This document shows, one piece after another, positions 16,965 through 26,636 of a stretch of 43,247 nt of DNA. Made by a program: the position numbers and the translations under genes. The stretch comes from Candidatus Omnitrophota bacterium. Its GTDB lineage: Bacteria > Omnitrophota > Gorgyraeia > Zapsychrales > Fredricksoniimonadaceae. Positions within the stretch are counted from its first letter, which is position 1. Each line of letters starts with the position of its first letter. The notes under the pieces are model-generated. The model did no database searches, was not told where the DNA came from, and saw only the letters and a list, made by a program, of their open reading frames with translations. Where the stretch lies: contig CAIOTT010000036.1 in assembly GCA_903861305.1 (NCBI GenBank), positions 1 to 43,247 of the forward strand, given 5' to 3'.

Positions 16965-18059
16965 ATGGTGACAGAAGAACTCATTGTCAATATGGGGCCG
17001 CAGCATCCGTCGACGCACGGGGTACTTTACCTCGAGCTGAAGCTTGACGGCGAGATCATCGTGGAGTGCCGCCCTAATATCGGGTACCTTCACCGCTCGA
17101 TCGAGAAGATCGCGGAGAACCGCACGCTGGTCCAGTTTGTCCCCTTCACGGACCGGCTTGACTATCTGGCGTCGATGAATGATAACCTGGGGTTTTGCCT
17201 TGCCGCTGAGAAACTGCTGCAGATAGAGGCGCCGGCGCGCGCCCAATACCTCCGCGTCATTGTGGCGGAGCTTAACCGTATTGCCAGCCATCTTCTGGCG
17301 ATCTCGACCTTTGCCCAGGACCTGGGGGCGTACGCGACCCCGCTTTTTTTCGCCATGCGCGACCGGCAAAAGGTGGTGCAGATATTCGATGAGCTTTGCG
17401 GCCAGCGCCTGACGTACAACTACATCCGCATTGGAGGCGTTGCGGGAGACATGACACCCGAGATCGCCCGGATGATCGGAGAGTTCGTGCTGTATTTCAG
17501 GAAGATGGTCAATGACTATGACGAGCTTCTTACCCATAACATCATTTTCAAGGTGCGTTCCAAGGGCATCGGCATCATCTCTAAAGAGTTTGCGCTTGAT
17601 TATGCCGTGACCGGGCCAAGCCTTCGGGCGTCCGGCTTCAAATGGGATGTGCGCAAGGACGAGCCGTATCTGGTGTATGACAAGTTCGATTTTGATGTTC
17701 CGGTGGGGGCTAACGGTGACGCGTGGGACCGGTATTATGTCAGGATCCAGGAAATGCGCGAAAGCCTCAGGATCATTGAACAGGCGATGGGCGCCATTCC
17801 CGAAGGTGACCCTGTGGCCAAGGTCAACAAGGTCTTCCGTCCGTCGGGAGAAGTTTACATGAGGACCGAGAGCCCGCGCGGCGACCTGGGTTTCTATATC
17901 GTTGGCACGGGTGAGACTTTTCCATACAGGCTTAAGATCCGCGCGCCGTCTTTCTCCAATATCGCGGCGCTGGCGCCGCTGATCAAGGGGCTTAATGTGT
18001 CGGACGCGGTGTGCGCGCTGGGCAGCCTTGACATTGTCATGGGGGAGATCGACCGATGA
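16965..18059 (+). CDS. nuoD: NADH-quinone oxidoreductase subunit D (49 kDa)
   Basis: MGPQHPSTHGVLYLELKLDGE, NIGYLHRSIEKIAE, RTESPRGDLGFYIVG. Confidence 0.95.
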   Translation: MVTEELIVNMGPQHPSTHGVLYLELKLDGEIIVECRPNIGYLHRSIEKIAENRTLVQFVPFTDRLDYLASMNDNLGFCLAAEKLLQIEAPARAQYLRVIVAELNRIASHLLAISTFAQDLGAYATPLFFAMRDRQKVVQIFDELCGQRLTYNYIRIGGVAGDMTPEIARMIGEFVLYFRKMVNDYDELLTHNIIFKVRSKGIGIISKEFALDYAVTGPSLRASGFKWDVRKDEPYLVYDKFDFDVPVGANGDAWDRYYVRIQEMRESLRIIEQAMGAIPEGDPVAKVNKVFRPSGEVYMRTESPRGDLGFYIVGTGETFPYRLKIRAPSFSNIAALAPLIKGLNVSDAVCALGSLDIVMGEIDR

Positions 18060-19027
18060 AGCCCTTTTTGATGGAGATCATCTGGCTTGTCCTCAAGGGT
18101 ATCATGGCGCTTACCTTTGTGGCTGTTTCCGCGATGTTCCTCATCTGGTTTGAACGCAAGGTTTCGGCCCGGGTGCAGAACCGCATGGGCCCGATGATAA
18201 CAGGGTTTCACGGTGCGTTACAGTCGGTCGCGGATACGGTGAAGCTCCTGTTGAAGGAGAATATCGTCCCCACGGGGGCGGATTTCGTGGTCTGGTGGCT
18301 GGCCCCGTTCTTTGTGGCGGTCCCGGCGATCATGGTCTTTGTATGCATGCCTTTCGGGCCGAATGCCATAGTTTGCGATCTTAATGTCGGCATCCTGTTC
18401 ATGTGTTCGGTGACCTCTGTGAGCGTCCTGGGGATATTCATGGCGGGGTGGGGGTCGAGCAATAAATATTCCCTTTTGGGCGGGATGCGCTCCGCGGCCC
18501 AGATCATCAGTTATGAGGTACCGCTGCTCCTTTCCGTCCTCGTTGTCGTTATGCAAGCGGGGACGCTTTCCATGCAGGGGATCGTTCACGCCCAGGAAAC
18601 AGGGTGGTTCTTCCTGAAGCCGAACCTGCTGCTCGCGTTCATCATCTATATCATTGCCGCGACGGCTGAGGTCAATCGCGTGCCGTTCGATATCCCGGAA
18701 GCCGAATCTGAGCTTGTGGCCGGTTACCATACGGAATATTCCGGGATGAAATTCGCGATGTTCTTTGTGGCGGAGTATACGAATTTTTTCATTATTGCCG
18801 CCATTGCCTCGACGCTGTTCCTGGGCGGATGGCTGGGGCCCGTGGCGCCGTCCCCGGTGTGGTTCCTTCTCAAAGCGTACGGTATTATTTTCATTTTGAT
18901 GTGGGTCCGCTGGACTTTGCCCCGCCTGAGGATGGACCAGATGATGTCCTTTGCCTGGAAGGCGCTGACGCCACTGGCGTTGCTCAATGTACTTGTTACG
19001 GGCTGGCTGCTCGTTATAAAAGGTTGA
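18056..19027 (+). CDS. nuoH: NADH-quinone oxidoreductase subunit H
   Basis: FERKVSARVQNRMGP, AAQIISYEVPLLLS, TAEVNRVPFDIPEAESELVAGYHTEYSGMKFAMFF. Confidence 0.95.
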   Translation: MKPFLMEIIWLVLKGIMALTFVAVSAMFLIWFERKVSARVQNRMGPMITGFHGALQSVADTVKLLLKENIVPTGADFVVWWLAPFFVAVPAIMVFVCMPFGPNAIVCDLNVGILFMCSVTSVSVLGIFMAGWGSSNKYSLLGGMRSAAQIISYEVPLLLSVLVVVMQAGTLSMQGIVHAQETGWFFLKPNLLLAFIIYIIAATAEVNRVPFDIPEAESELVAGYHTEYSGMKFAMFFVAEYTNFFIIAAIASTLFLGGWLGPVAPSPVWFLLKAYGIIFILMWVRWTLPRLRMDQMMSFAWKALTPLALLNVLVTGWLLVIKG

Positions 19028-19028
19028 T

Positions 19029-19487
19029 ATGTTCAAGATCCCGCTAGACTTTTTCCAGGGCGTCCTCAGCATCCTCAAGGGCTTTGTTGTCACGGGCCGG
19101 AGCATGTTCAGGAAACCCGTAACGATCGAGTATCCCCTGAAAAAGGCGGTCATGACCGAACGTTTTCGCGGGATGGCGGACCTTCGCCCGGAAAAGTGCA
19201 TTTCCTGCATGCAGTGCGTCCGGATATGCCCTACGGCGGCGCTTGATCTTGTTTCTGTAATGAACCCCGAGACAAAGAAAAAAGTCCTGCAGTCGTTTTG
19301 TTTTAACGCGGAACTTTGCTGTTTCTGCGGCCTTTGCCAGGAGGTCTGCCCGACCAAGGCTATCTTCCTGAACGCGGTTTATGAGGTTGCTTACTATAAA
19401 CGCAGCGACGTGACATCGATCGACCTGATGAAGCCGGACAAGTACGCCCATGTCGGCGAGTTGGCATCCGGGAAGGGGAAGAAATGA
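19029..19487 (+). CDS. nuoI: NADH-quinone oxidoreductase subunit I (2x[4Fe-4S])
   Basis: KCISCMQCVRICPTAALDL and LCCFCGLCQEVCPTKAIF. Confidence 0.93.
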   Translation: MFKIPLDFFQGVLSILKGFVVTGRSMFRKPVTIEYPLKKAVMTERFRGMADLRPEKCISCMQCVRICPTAALDLVSVMNPETKKKVLQSFCFNAELCCFCGLCQEVCPTKAIFLNAVYEVAYYKRSDVTSIDLMKPDKYAHVGELASGKGKK

Positions 19488-19975
19488 CAGAACTGGTTTT
19501 TTATATCATCGCTGTCAGCCTTTGTGCGTTCGCTTTTCTGAGCGTGACCGTGGGGGATGTGTTCCATAGCGCGGTATGTCTTACATTCACGCTGCTGAGC
19601 GTGGCGGGAGTTTATTTTTTTCTTGGAGCGCCGTTCATCGGTGTTATCCAGATCCTCGTCTATGTCGGCGGGATCATGACACTTTTCATTTTTGCCATTA
19701 AACTGACGGCCAAAATTGGTGATGCCAGCATACGGCAGTTCACGCGCCAGCTGTGGCCCGGCGCCGCTCTTGCGGGCGCTATCCTTGCCCTTTTATTGGC
19801 GGTGATCAGGGCTAACGCCTGGAGCCTCCGGCTGCTGCCGCCGGTGCAGGGGCCAGATCTCAAGCAACTTGGGGTAGAGCTGTTGACACGCTATTTGCTG
19901 CCGTTCGAGTTCATTTCGCTGCTTTTACTGGCGGCGCTGGTCGGCGCCATTGTTATTGGAAAGGTAAAGAAATGA
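19484..19975 (+). CDS. nuoJ: NADH-quinone oxidoreductase subunit J
   Basis: FHSAVCLTFTLLSVAGVYFFLGAPFIGVIQILVYVGGIMTLFIFAIKLT. Confidence 0.93.
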   Translation: MTELVFYIIAVSLCAFAFLSVTVGDVFHSAVCLTFTLLSVAGVYFFLGAPFIGVIQILVYVGGIMTLFIFAIKLTAKIGDASIRQFTRQLWPGAALAGAILALLLAVIRANAWSLRLLPPVQGPDLKQLGVELLTRYLLPFEFISLLLLAALVGAIVIGKVKK

Positions 19976-20280
19976 TCCCCCTCGGGCATTTTGTGATCTT
20001 GAGCGCGGTCCTTTTCTGTATCGGGTTGTTCGGGGTCCTGACCCAGCGCAATGCGATACGGTTCCTGATCTCCGTTGAGATCATCCTCAATGCGGCGAAC
20101 ATCAACCTTGTGGCATGCAACAGGTACCTCGCCCCGGCCAATGCCGAGGGGCAGGTCGTTTCGCTGTTCGTGATCGGGGTGGCGGCCGCGGCCAGCGTGG
20201 TGGGCCTTATCCTTATTATTTCCGTGTACAGGCAAAGAAAATCAGTATTCCTGGATGACTTCAATCTATTAAAATGGTAA
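19972..20280 (+). CDS. nuoK: NADH-quinone oxidoreductase subunit K
   Basis: GLFGVLTQRNAIRFLISVEIILNAANINLVA. Confidence 0.95.
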   Translation: MIPLGHFVILSAVLFCIGLFGVLTQRNAIRFLISVEIILNAANINLVACNRYLAPANAEGQVVSLFVIGVAAAASVVGLILIISVYRQRKSVFLDDFNLLKW

Positions 20281-22097
20281 ACATCGCCCACTTTATCCCG
20301 GTATTTCCTTTTGTCGCTTTCTGGCTGAATATCATTTTCGGCTGCAGGCTTGGTGTTGCTTGCGCGTATGTTTCTGTCGGCGCCTCTGCGATCTCTGCCG
20401 TGCTGGCTGTGCTTGTTTTCATGGGGTTGCAGGCGGGTGGCGGTTCGTATGTGCTCACCCCATGGCTTTCGGTGAACGGCCATCCCATTTCGCTTGGGAT
20501 CATTGTTGACAGCCTTACGGTCATGATGCTCCTGGTCGTGACCATCGTTGGCACGCTCATCCAGATCTATTCGATCGGCTATATGGGGGGAGACCCGCGT
20601 TTTACCAGGTATTTCGCCTATATCTCGCTTTTCATGTCGTCCATGCTGGGGCTTGTTTTGGTCGACAATCTTTTCCTTTTGTATATTTTCTGGGAGGGTG
20701 TCGGGTTGTGCTCATGCCTGCTGGTCGCTTTTTGGTATGAGAAACCCGCGGCCGCGGCAGCGGGTATCAAGGCTTTTATCACCACGCGTGTCGGCGATAC
20801 CGGGTTGCTGCTGGGGATCCTTTTATTAATGTCCGTCGGGCATTCACTGCGTTTTGCCGATATGAGCGTTATCAGCGCGCCGGAACCTTTGATGGTGCTG
20901 GCGGCGCTGCTTATTTTTATGGGAGCCGTGGGTAAATCCGCCCAGTTCCCGCTGCACGTGTGGCTGCCCGACGCCATGGAAGGCCCTACGGCGGTGTCGG
21001 CGCTGATCCACGCCGCGACCATGGTCGCCGCGGGTGTTTATCTTGTGGCGCGTTGCTATCCTCTTTTTACGGCGCATCCGCTGGCGCTGCAGACTGTCGC
21101 GGTCATCGGCGCTATCTCGGCGGTCATGGCCGCGTCCATTGCCTGCTTTGCCAATGATATCAAGAAAGTCCTGGCCTATTCGACCATCAGCCAGCTTGGC
21201 CTTATGATGCTTGGCCTTGGCGCGGGCGGGTACACGGGCGGAACGTTCCATCTTATGACGCATGCGTTCTTCAAGGCGCTGTTGTTCCTGGGCGCCGGAT
21301 CGGTCATCCACGCGGTCCATACGCAGGATATCCGCGCCATGGGCGGGTTATTCAACAAAATGAAGGTCACGTCGGTCACCTTCATCATTGGCGCGCTGGC
21401 GCTGGCGGGGGTGGCGCCCTTGTCCGGGTTCTGGTCCAAGGACGAAATATTAACGGCCGTGTGGCAACATGGCAATCTTGGCCTGTTTATCGCTGCGGTG
21501 ACGACGAGTTTCCTGACGGCTTTTTATATGACACGGCTCATCCTCCTTGCATTTTTTGGTGAATCCCGCGGTGCGCATAAAGCTCACGAATCTCCCGCGG
21601 TCATGACCATGCCGCTGGTGATCCTGGCATTCTTCGCCCTTTTTCTGGGATTCGCCGGGTCACCCTGGGCGCATCATGCGTTCCAGCGGTTCATCGCCCC
21701 TGAAGAGGGAGAGGTAGCCCTTGATCTTGGCATGGCCGTAGCGTCGACCGTTATCGCGTGCGCGGGCATTCTCACGGCATTCCTGCTGCGCGGGAAATTC
21801 CTGGGATACAAGGAGGGTACCTGCGCGCTCATCGAGAACAAGTACTACTTTGACGAGATCTATGATGCTCTTTTCGTAAAGCCGTTCCATCGCCTGGCCG
21901 CGGCGGTGGCGCGCTTCGATCAGGTGCGCGTTGACGGGGTGGTCAACGGGGTCAGCCGTTGCGTTCAAGAGCTCGCCCAGGCATCACGGTCTTTGCAGAC
22001 GGGGCTTGTTGAAAATTACCTTCTGGCGCAGGCCGGGGGCGTTTTTGTTCTTATCGTTGTCGTGACCCTGGTGGGAAAATTATGCCATATTTTTTGA
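20274..22097 (+). CDS. nuoL: NADH-quinone oxidoreductase subunit L
   Basis: LFLLYIFWEGVGLCSCLLVAFWYEKP, KSAQFPLHVWLPDAMEGPTAVSALIHAATMVAAGVYL; ~607 aa. Confidence 0.96.
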   Translation: MVNIAHFIPVFPFVAFWLNIIFGCRLGVACAYVSVGASAISAVLAVLVFMGLQAGGGSYVLTPWLSVNGHPISLGIIVDSLTVMMLLVVTIVGTLIQIYSIGYMGGDPRFTRYFAYISLFMSSMLGLVLVDNLFLLYIFWEGVGLCSCLLVAFWYEKPAAAAAGIKAFITTRVGDTGLLLGILLLMSVGHSLRFADMSVISAPEPLMVLAALLIFMGAVGKSAQFPLHVWLPDAMEGPTAVSALIHAATMVAAGVYLVARCYPLFTAHPLALQTVAVIGAISAVMAASIACFANDIKKVLAYSTISQLGLMMLGLGAGGYTGGTFHLMTHAFFKALLFLGAGSVIHAVHTQDIRAMGGLFNKMKVTSVTFIIGALALAGVAPLSGFWSKDEILTAVWQHGNLGLFIAAVTTSFLTAFYMTRLILLAFFGESRGAHKAHESPAVMTMPLVILAFFALFLGFAGSPWAHHAFQRFIAPEEGEVALDLGMAVASTVIACAGILTAFLLRGKFLGYKEGTCALIENKYYFDEIYDALFVKPFHRLAAAVARFDQVRVDGVVNGVSRCVQELAQASRSLQTGLVENYLLAQAGGVFVLIVVVTLVGKLCHIF

Positions 22098-23539
22098 CAG
22101 CCATTATTTTTATGCCGTTGCTTGGCGCTGCCCTTATCGCGCTGATCCCCGCGGCACAGGTCAGGTCCATCCGTTTGACGGCGGTGGCGTTCAATACGGC
22201 GGTCCTTGCGGCTGTGGTCGTGCTGGGCCTTAATTTTAACCGGCACACGGGGCTGATGCAATGCCTTGAGGACCGCGTTTGGATACCCCAGGCCGGCATT
22301 CACTACACCCTTGGTGTTGACGGGATCAGCCTGGCCCTTGTTTTTCTTACTGCCCTGATCGGCTTGCTGGCGGCGCTGGCTTCCGGCGGTATCGTAAAAA
22401 GGGTGAAAGAATATTTTCTTGTTTATCAGGTCCTCATGACCGGTTTGCTCGGGACTTTTCTCGCGTTGGACCTTGTCCTTTTTTATATTTTTTGGGAGGC
22501 TGTCCTTATCCCGATGTTCTTTTTGATCGGCATCTGGGGAGGGCCCCGCAGGGAGTATGCCGCCTGGAAATTCTTTTTTTATACGCTGGCCGGTTCTGTG
22601 GTCATGCTCGTTGGCATTCTGGCTGTGTATTTCTCTGTTACGCCTCATTCGTTCAACATGATCGAGATAGCCAGGTCTTCTTCCATGATCCCTGGCGGGG
22701 TGCAGGCTGTTCTTTTCCTGATGTTCTTTTTCGCGTTTGCGATCAAGGTTCCCGTGTTCCCGTTCCATACGTGGCTTCCCGACGCCCATGTTGAGGCGCC
22801 GACGCCTGTCAGCGTTATCCTGGCCGGAGTCCTTCTGAAGATGGGGACCTACGGGCTCATGCGCATCTGTGTACCGTTCTTTCCCGCAGGGGCGGTTCTT
22901 TTCGCCTTTCCTTTGGCTATCCTGGGCGCGGTGAACCTGATCTACGGCGCGTTCGCGGCGTTTGCTCAATCTGATTTTAAGAAAATGATCGCGTATTCCT
23001 CTGTCAGCCACATGGGGTTTGTCCTTTTGGGTGTCGCGGCCCTGAATGTCACCGGCTTCAATGGCGCTCTTTTGGAGATGTTCAATCACGGCGTGATCAC
23101 GGGCGCGATGTTCCTGCTGGTGGGTGTCATCTATGACAGGGCGCATACCCGCGAGATGTCCGCTTTTGGCGGATTGGCATCGGTGATGCCGCGTTACGCC
23201 TTCTTTTTAACCTTTATGTCCCTCGCGTCATTGGGGCTTCCCGGACTGAGCGGATTTATCGGTGAATTCCTTGCCCTGGCCGGGACGTTCTTCAGGTTCC
23301 CGTCCATTGCGGCGGTATCTGCCATAGGCCTTATCGCGCTGGTGGCCTTGTTCCTCGTTATTATCAAAAAAGTTCTATGGGGCAAACCCGCAGGGCATGC
23401 CAGTTATCCGGATATGAATGCTGTTGAAATATCCGTCATGCTTCCTTTGGTCGCGTTGACGCTGTGCGTCGGTTTCTATCCGCAAATGATCCTGCAGTTC
23501 CAAACATATGCTGTCAATGCGCTGGTGGGTTTATTATGA
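22082..23539 (+). CDS. nuoM: NADH-quinone oxidoreductase subunit M
   Basis: FYIFWEAVLIPMFFLIGIWGG, FPFHTWLPDAHVEAPTPVSVILAGVLLKMGTYGLMR; overlaps nuoL end. Confidence 0.96.
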   Translation: MPYFLTAIIFMPLLGAALIALIPAAQVRSIRLTAVAFNTAVLAAVVVLGLNFNRHTGLMQCLEDRVWIPQAGIHYTLGVDGISLALVFLTALIGLLAALASGGIVKRVKEYFLVYQVLMTGLLGTFLALDLVLFYIFWEAVLIPMFFLIGIWGGPRREYAAWKFFFYTLAGSVVMLVGILAVYFSVTPHSFNMIEIARSSSMIPGGVQAVLFLMFFFAFAIKVPVFPFHTWLPDAHVEAPTPVSVILAGVLLKMGTYGLMRICVPFFPAGAVLFAFPLAILGAVNLIYGAFAAFAQSDFKKMIAYSSVSHMGFVLLGVAALNVTGFNGALLEMFNHGVITGAMFLLVGVIYDRAHTREMSAFGGLASVMPRYAFFLTFMSLASLGLPGLSGFIGEFLALAGTFFRFPSIAAVSAIGLIALVALFLVIIKKVLWGKPAGHASYPDMNAVEISVMLPLVALTLCVGFYPQMILQFQTYAVNALVGLL

Positions 23540-24942
23540 CCAATTCATTTCATTTTGTTTCCGCTGAACTCGTTCTCGCGCTGGGAGCTTTTGTGATCCT
23601 TATGGCGGCAGTTTTCGGGATGGAGCGCAGGACGCTTGCGTTCGTGGCGTTGAGCGCGCTCATACTTGCGATCTTTCGCCTGCCTTCCACCTTGCCGTTG
23701 GGACAGTCTGTGTTGGGCGGCATGGTGGTCAATGACATCTTTGGGTACGGGATGAGGCTGTTCATTCTCCTTACGGTTGTCATGGTGGTCCTTATGTCGA
23801 TGGCATACGCCTGGCCCCAGGATGAGGACATGGGCGAGTTCTATTTTTTCATTCTGATCGCAACTGTCGCCCTGGATCTTGCCGCCTGCGCGGGCAATCT
23901 CGCCATGGTCTATCTCGCGGTTGAAACGCTGTCGATCATTTCCTATGTCCTTGCGGGATATTTCAAGAAAGACCTTTACTCAACGGAAGCTGGTGTCAAA
24001 TATTTCCTTTTTGGCGCTTTGGCGACAGCGCTCATGCTTTACGGGATAACCCTTGTCTATGGCCTTTACGGGACCCTGGATATGGCCCATATCGGGGCAA
24101 GGATCGCGGGAGGGGATGTTCAAGGACCCGCGCTTGTCGTGGCTGCTGTGTTGATCATGGCCGGTCTGGCGTTCAAGGCGTCGCTGGTGCCGTTCCATAT
24201 GTGGGTGGCGGATGTTTATGAAGGCGCCCCGTGGCCCGTGGCGGCGTTCCTTTCCGTGACTTCCAAGGCGTTGGGCTTTATCCTGCTGGTCAGGATATTT
24301 TTCAGCAATGCTGTTGTCATGGCACCGTTCTGGGGTTGCGTGGCACCGGTCATCGCGATCCTGACCATGACGATCGGGAATATGGCCGCGTTCCATCAGA
24401 ATAGCGTCAAACGCATGCTGGCTTTTTCTTCCGTGGCCCAGGCAGGATATATTTTCGCGGCCATGGCGTTGGGGCAGGTTGGATTGACCGCCGCGTTCTT
24501 TTATATCGCCGTTTACGCTTTCATGAATATGGGGGCTTTCGCCGCCGCGGCCTTCTTGTCTCCGGTTAACGCGCAGCTTGAGGCGTATCGCGGGCTTGGC
24601 CGCAGGGCGCCCGTCATGGCGTTCCTGTTCTCTGTTTTTCTTTTGTCGCTGGCGGGCCTTCCTCCTTTGGCCGGTTTCCTTGCGAAGTTCTTTGTTATCT
24701 GGACGGCCGTTGAGGCCAGGGATTACATCCTGGCGGGGGCTGTTGTTCTCAACAGTGTGATCGGGTTCTTTTATTATTTGAAGGTCATCAAGGCGATGTA
24801 TTTCGATGAACAGGCTGCGGTCCATGATCCGCGGATATCTTGGCAAGGGTATTTACTGGTGGGCGGCTGTGTGTGGGGTGTTGTTTTCCTGGCGATCCAC
24901 CCCCAGGCCGTGCTGGATATCCTTGCGTTGATGTTTGTTTGA
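23536..24942 (+). CDS. nuoN: NADH-quinone oxidoreductase subunit N
   Basis: YLAVETLSIISYVLAGYFKKD, FKASLVPFHMWVADVYEGAPWPVAAFLS; ATG at 23536 overlaps nuoM TGA. Confidence 0.95.
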   Translation: MTNSFHFVSAELVLALGAFVILMAAVFGMERRTLAFVALSALILAIFRLPSTLPLGQSVLGGMVVNDIFGYGMRLFILLTVVMVVLMSMAYAWPQDEDMGEFYFFILIATVALDLAACAGNLAMVYLAVETLSIISYVLAGYFKKDLYSTEAGVKYFLFGALATALMLYGITLVYGLYGTLDMAHIGARIAGGDVQGPALVVAAVLIMAGLAFKASLVPFHMWVADVYEGAPWPVAAFLSVTSKALGFILLVRIFFSNAVVMAPFWGCVAPVIAILTMTIGNMAAFHQNSVKRMLAFSSVAQAGYIFAAMALGQVGLTAAFFYIAVYAFMNMGAFAAAAFLSPVNAQLEAYRGLGRRAPVMAFLFSVFLLSLAGLPPLAGFLAKFFVIWTAVEARDYILAGAVVLNSVIGFFYYLKVIKAMYFDEQAAVHDPRISWQGYLLVGGCVWGVVFLAIHPQAVLDILALMFV

Positions 24943-24992
24943 GGTTGTTGTCCCGTCAAGTATTCCGTCCGTTCCTCCAACAGGAAGATGTC

Positions 24993-25781
24993 ATGATCAA
25001 GGTTTCAGGGTTGATAAAAGATTACGGAACGATCCGTGCCGTCGATAACGTTTCCTTTGATGTTGCCAAAGGGTCTGTATTCGCGTTCCTCGGGCCGAAC
25101 GGGGCGGGGAAGACCACCTTGATCAAAATGCTAACGACCATCCTTCGTCCGACGGGCGGCACAATGCGCGTCAATGGCCATGACCCTGTCGACGATCCTG
25201 ATGAGGTGCGGCGGACATTCGGGATCGTGTTCCAGGACCCGAGCCATGATGAACAATTGACCGCGTATGAGAACATGGACCTTCACGGGGTCCTTTATGC
25301 TGTCCCTTCAGTGGAACGCAAGAGGAAGATCCGGGAGTTATTGGAGTTCGTCGATCTGTGGGGGCGCCAGGGGGATATCGTGAAGAACTTTTCGGGAGGC
25401 ATGAAACGCCGCCTTGAGATCGCCCGCGCTTTGCTCCACGAACCCCGTGTTCTTTTTCTGGATGAGCCCACGCTCGGGCTTGATCCCCAGACCCGTCATC
25501 ACATGTGGGCTTATATCAAGGGGTTGAACAAGGACAAGGGGGTCACTATTTTTTTTACGACCCATTACATGGATGAGGCGGAGCGTATCGCCCACGATGT
25601 CGCGGTCATTGACCACGGGAAGATCGTCGCCCGCGGTGCGCCGGTGGATATCATTAAACAAACAGGGTCCTCGTCATTGGAAGATGCTTTTATCGCACTG
25701 ACCGGCCATGACATCAGGGAAGAGGAAGGGACGACTTCCGATCGCGTCCGCCTCAAGCGTGCGTTCTGGAGGCGAAGATGA
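24993..25781 (+). CDS. ABC transporter ATP-binding protein (DrrA/NodI-like)
   Basis: Walker A GPNGAGKTT, signature NFSGGMKRRLEIARALLHEPRVLFLDEPTLGLDPQTR. Confidence 0.93.
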   Translation: MIKVSGLIKDYGTIRAVDNVSFDVAKGSVFAFLGPNGAGKTTLIKMLTTILRPTGGTMRVNGHDPVDDPDEVRRTFGIVFQDPSHDEQLTAYENMDLHGVLYAVPSVERKRKIRELLEFVDLWGRQGDIVKNFSGGMKRRLEIARALLHEPRVLFLDEPTLGLDPQTRHHMWAYIKGLNKDKGVTIFFTTHYMDEAERIAHDVAVIDHGKIVARGAPVDIIKQTGSSSLEDAFIALTGHDIREEEGTTSDRVRLKRAFWRRR

Positions 25782-26524
25782 GCGTGGTATTCGCCCTTTG
25801 GCTGAGGCAGATCAAACGGCATTTTCGTTCACGCACGCGCCTGATCGGTTCGCTCGGGCAGCCAGTCCTGTTTTTGCTGGCGCTGGGGTTTGGGCTTGGC
25901 CCCATGTTCCGCAAGGCGGGTGAAGGGGATTACCTTCAGTTCCTTGCGCCGGGCGTGATCGCGATGCCGATCCTTTTTGTGGCGGTGTTCTCGGGGATGG
26001 AGATCATATGGGACCGCCAGTTCGGGTTCCTGAAAGAAACTTTGGTCGCTCCCGTGTCCCGTATCCAGATCGTGCTCGGGCGTGTTCTTGGCGGGGCGAC
26101 CGTAGCCTGGTTCCAGGGATGCCTGGTGTTCCTCATTTGCGTTATTTTCGGCTTCAGGATCAATAACATCCTCTTTTTGCCCCTGGCTTTAGGGGTGATG
26201 TTCCTTCTGGCGATATTTTGTTCTGCCATGGGCACCGCGGTCGCCTCGCTTTTGGAGGACATCCAGGGATTTCAGATGATGATGAATTTCCTGGTGATGC
26301 CGCTGTTCTTCCTGTCCAATGCGTTGTTCCCTCTCAAAGGCGTCCCTCCTGTCCTGCGCGTGGTCATCCAACTGAACCCTCTCAGTTACGGCATTGACGG
26401 GTTGCGCTGCTGTTTGACAGGTGGGATGCTGCACGGACTTGGCGTGGACATGGGCGTGCTGCTTGTCCTTATAACGGCCATGCTGGCGCTGTGCACCTGG
26501 CTTTTTTCTCTCATCCAGCTTTGA
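25778..26524 (+). CDS. ABC-2 type transporter permease
   Basis: Hydrophobic, LWLRQIKRHFRSRTRLIGSLGQPVLFLLALGFGLG...MNFLVMPLFFLSNALFPLKGVP; ATGA coupling with the ATPase. Confidence 0.88.
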   Translation: MSVVFALWLRQIKRHFRSRTRLIGSLGQPVLFLLALGFGLGPMFRKAGEGDYLQFLAPGVIAMPILFVAVFSGMEIIWDRQFGFLKETLVAPVSRIQIVLGRVLGGATVAWFQGCLVFLICVIFGFRINNILFLPLALGVMFLLAIFCSAMGTAVASLLEDIQGFQMMMNFLVMPLFFLSNALFPLKGVPPVLRVVIQLNPLSYGIDGLRCCLTGGMLHGLGVDMGVLLVLITAMLALCTWLFSLIQL

Positions 26525-26636
26525 CTTTGCGGCCACTTTCCGTCAAGAAATTAACTTTTTTTATCGCTGATCTTTTTATTATTATGGTATATTAGGCGCG
26601 ATCAGACCAGATGCTGATAACATGGGTTTTTTCCTT

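Noticed and set aside
18218-19357. 379-aa minus-strand ORF opposite nuoH/nuoI
   Set aside because: Low-complexity basic/polar translation with no recognisable motif, fully antisense to strongly identified nuo genes; typical shadow ORF.
19029-19487. nuoI as a possible non-functional ferredoxin subunit
   Set aside because: Both CxxCxxCxxxCP motifs are intact.
22016-23146. 376-aa minus-strand ORF opposite nuoM
   Set aside because: Charged, His/Arg/Gln-rich translation mirroring hydrophobic codons of nuoM; shadow ORF.
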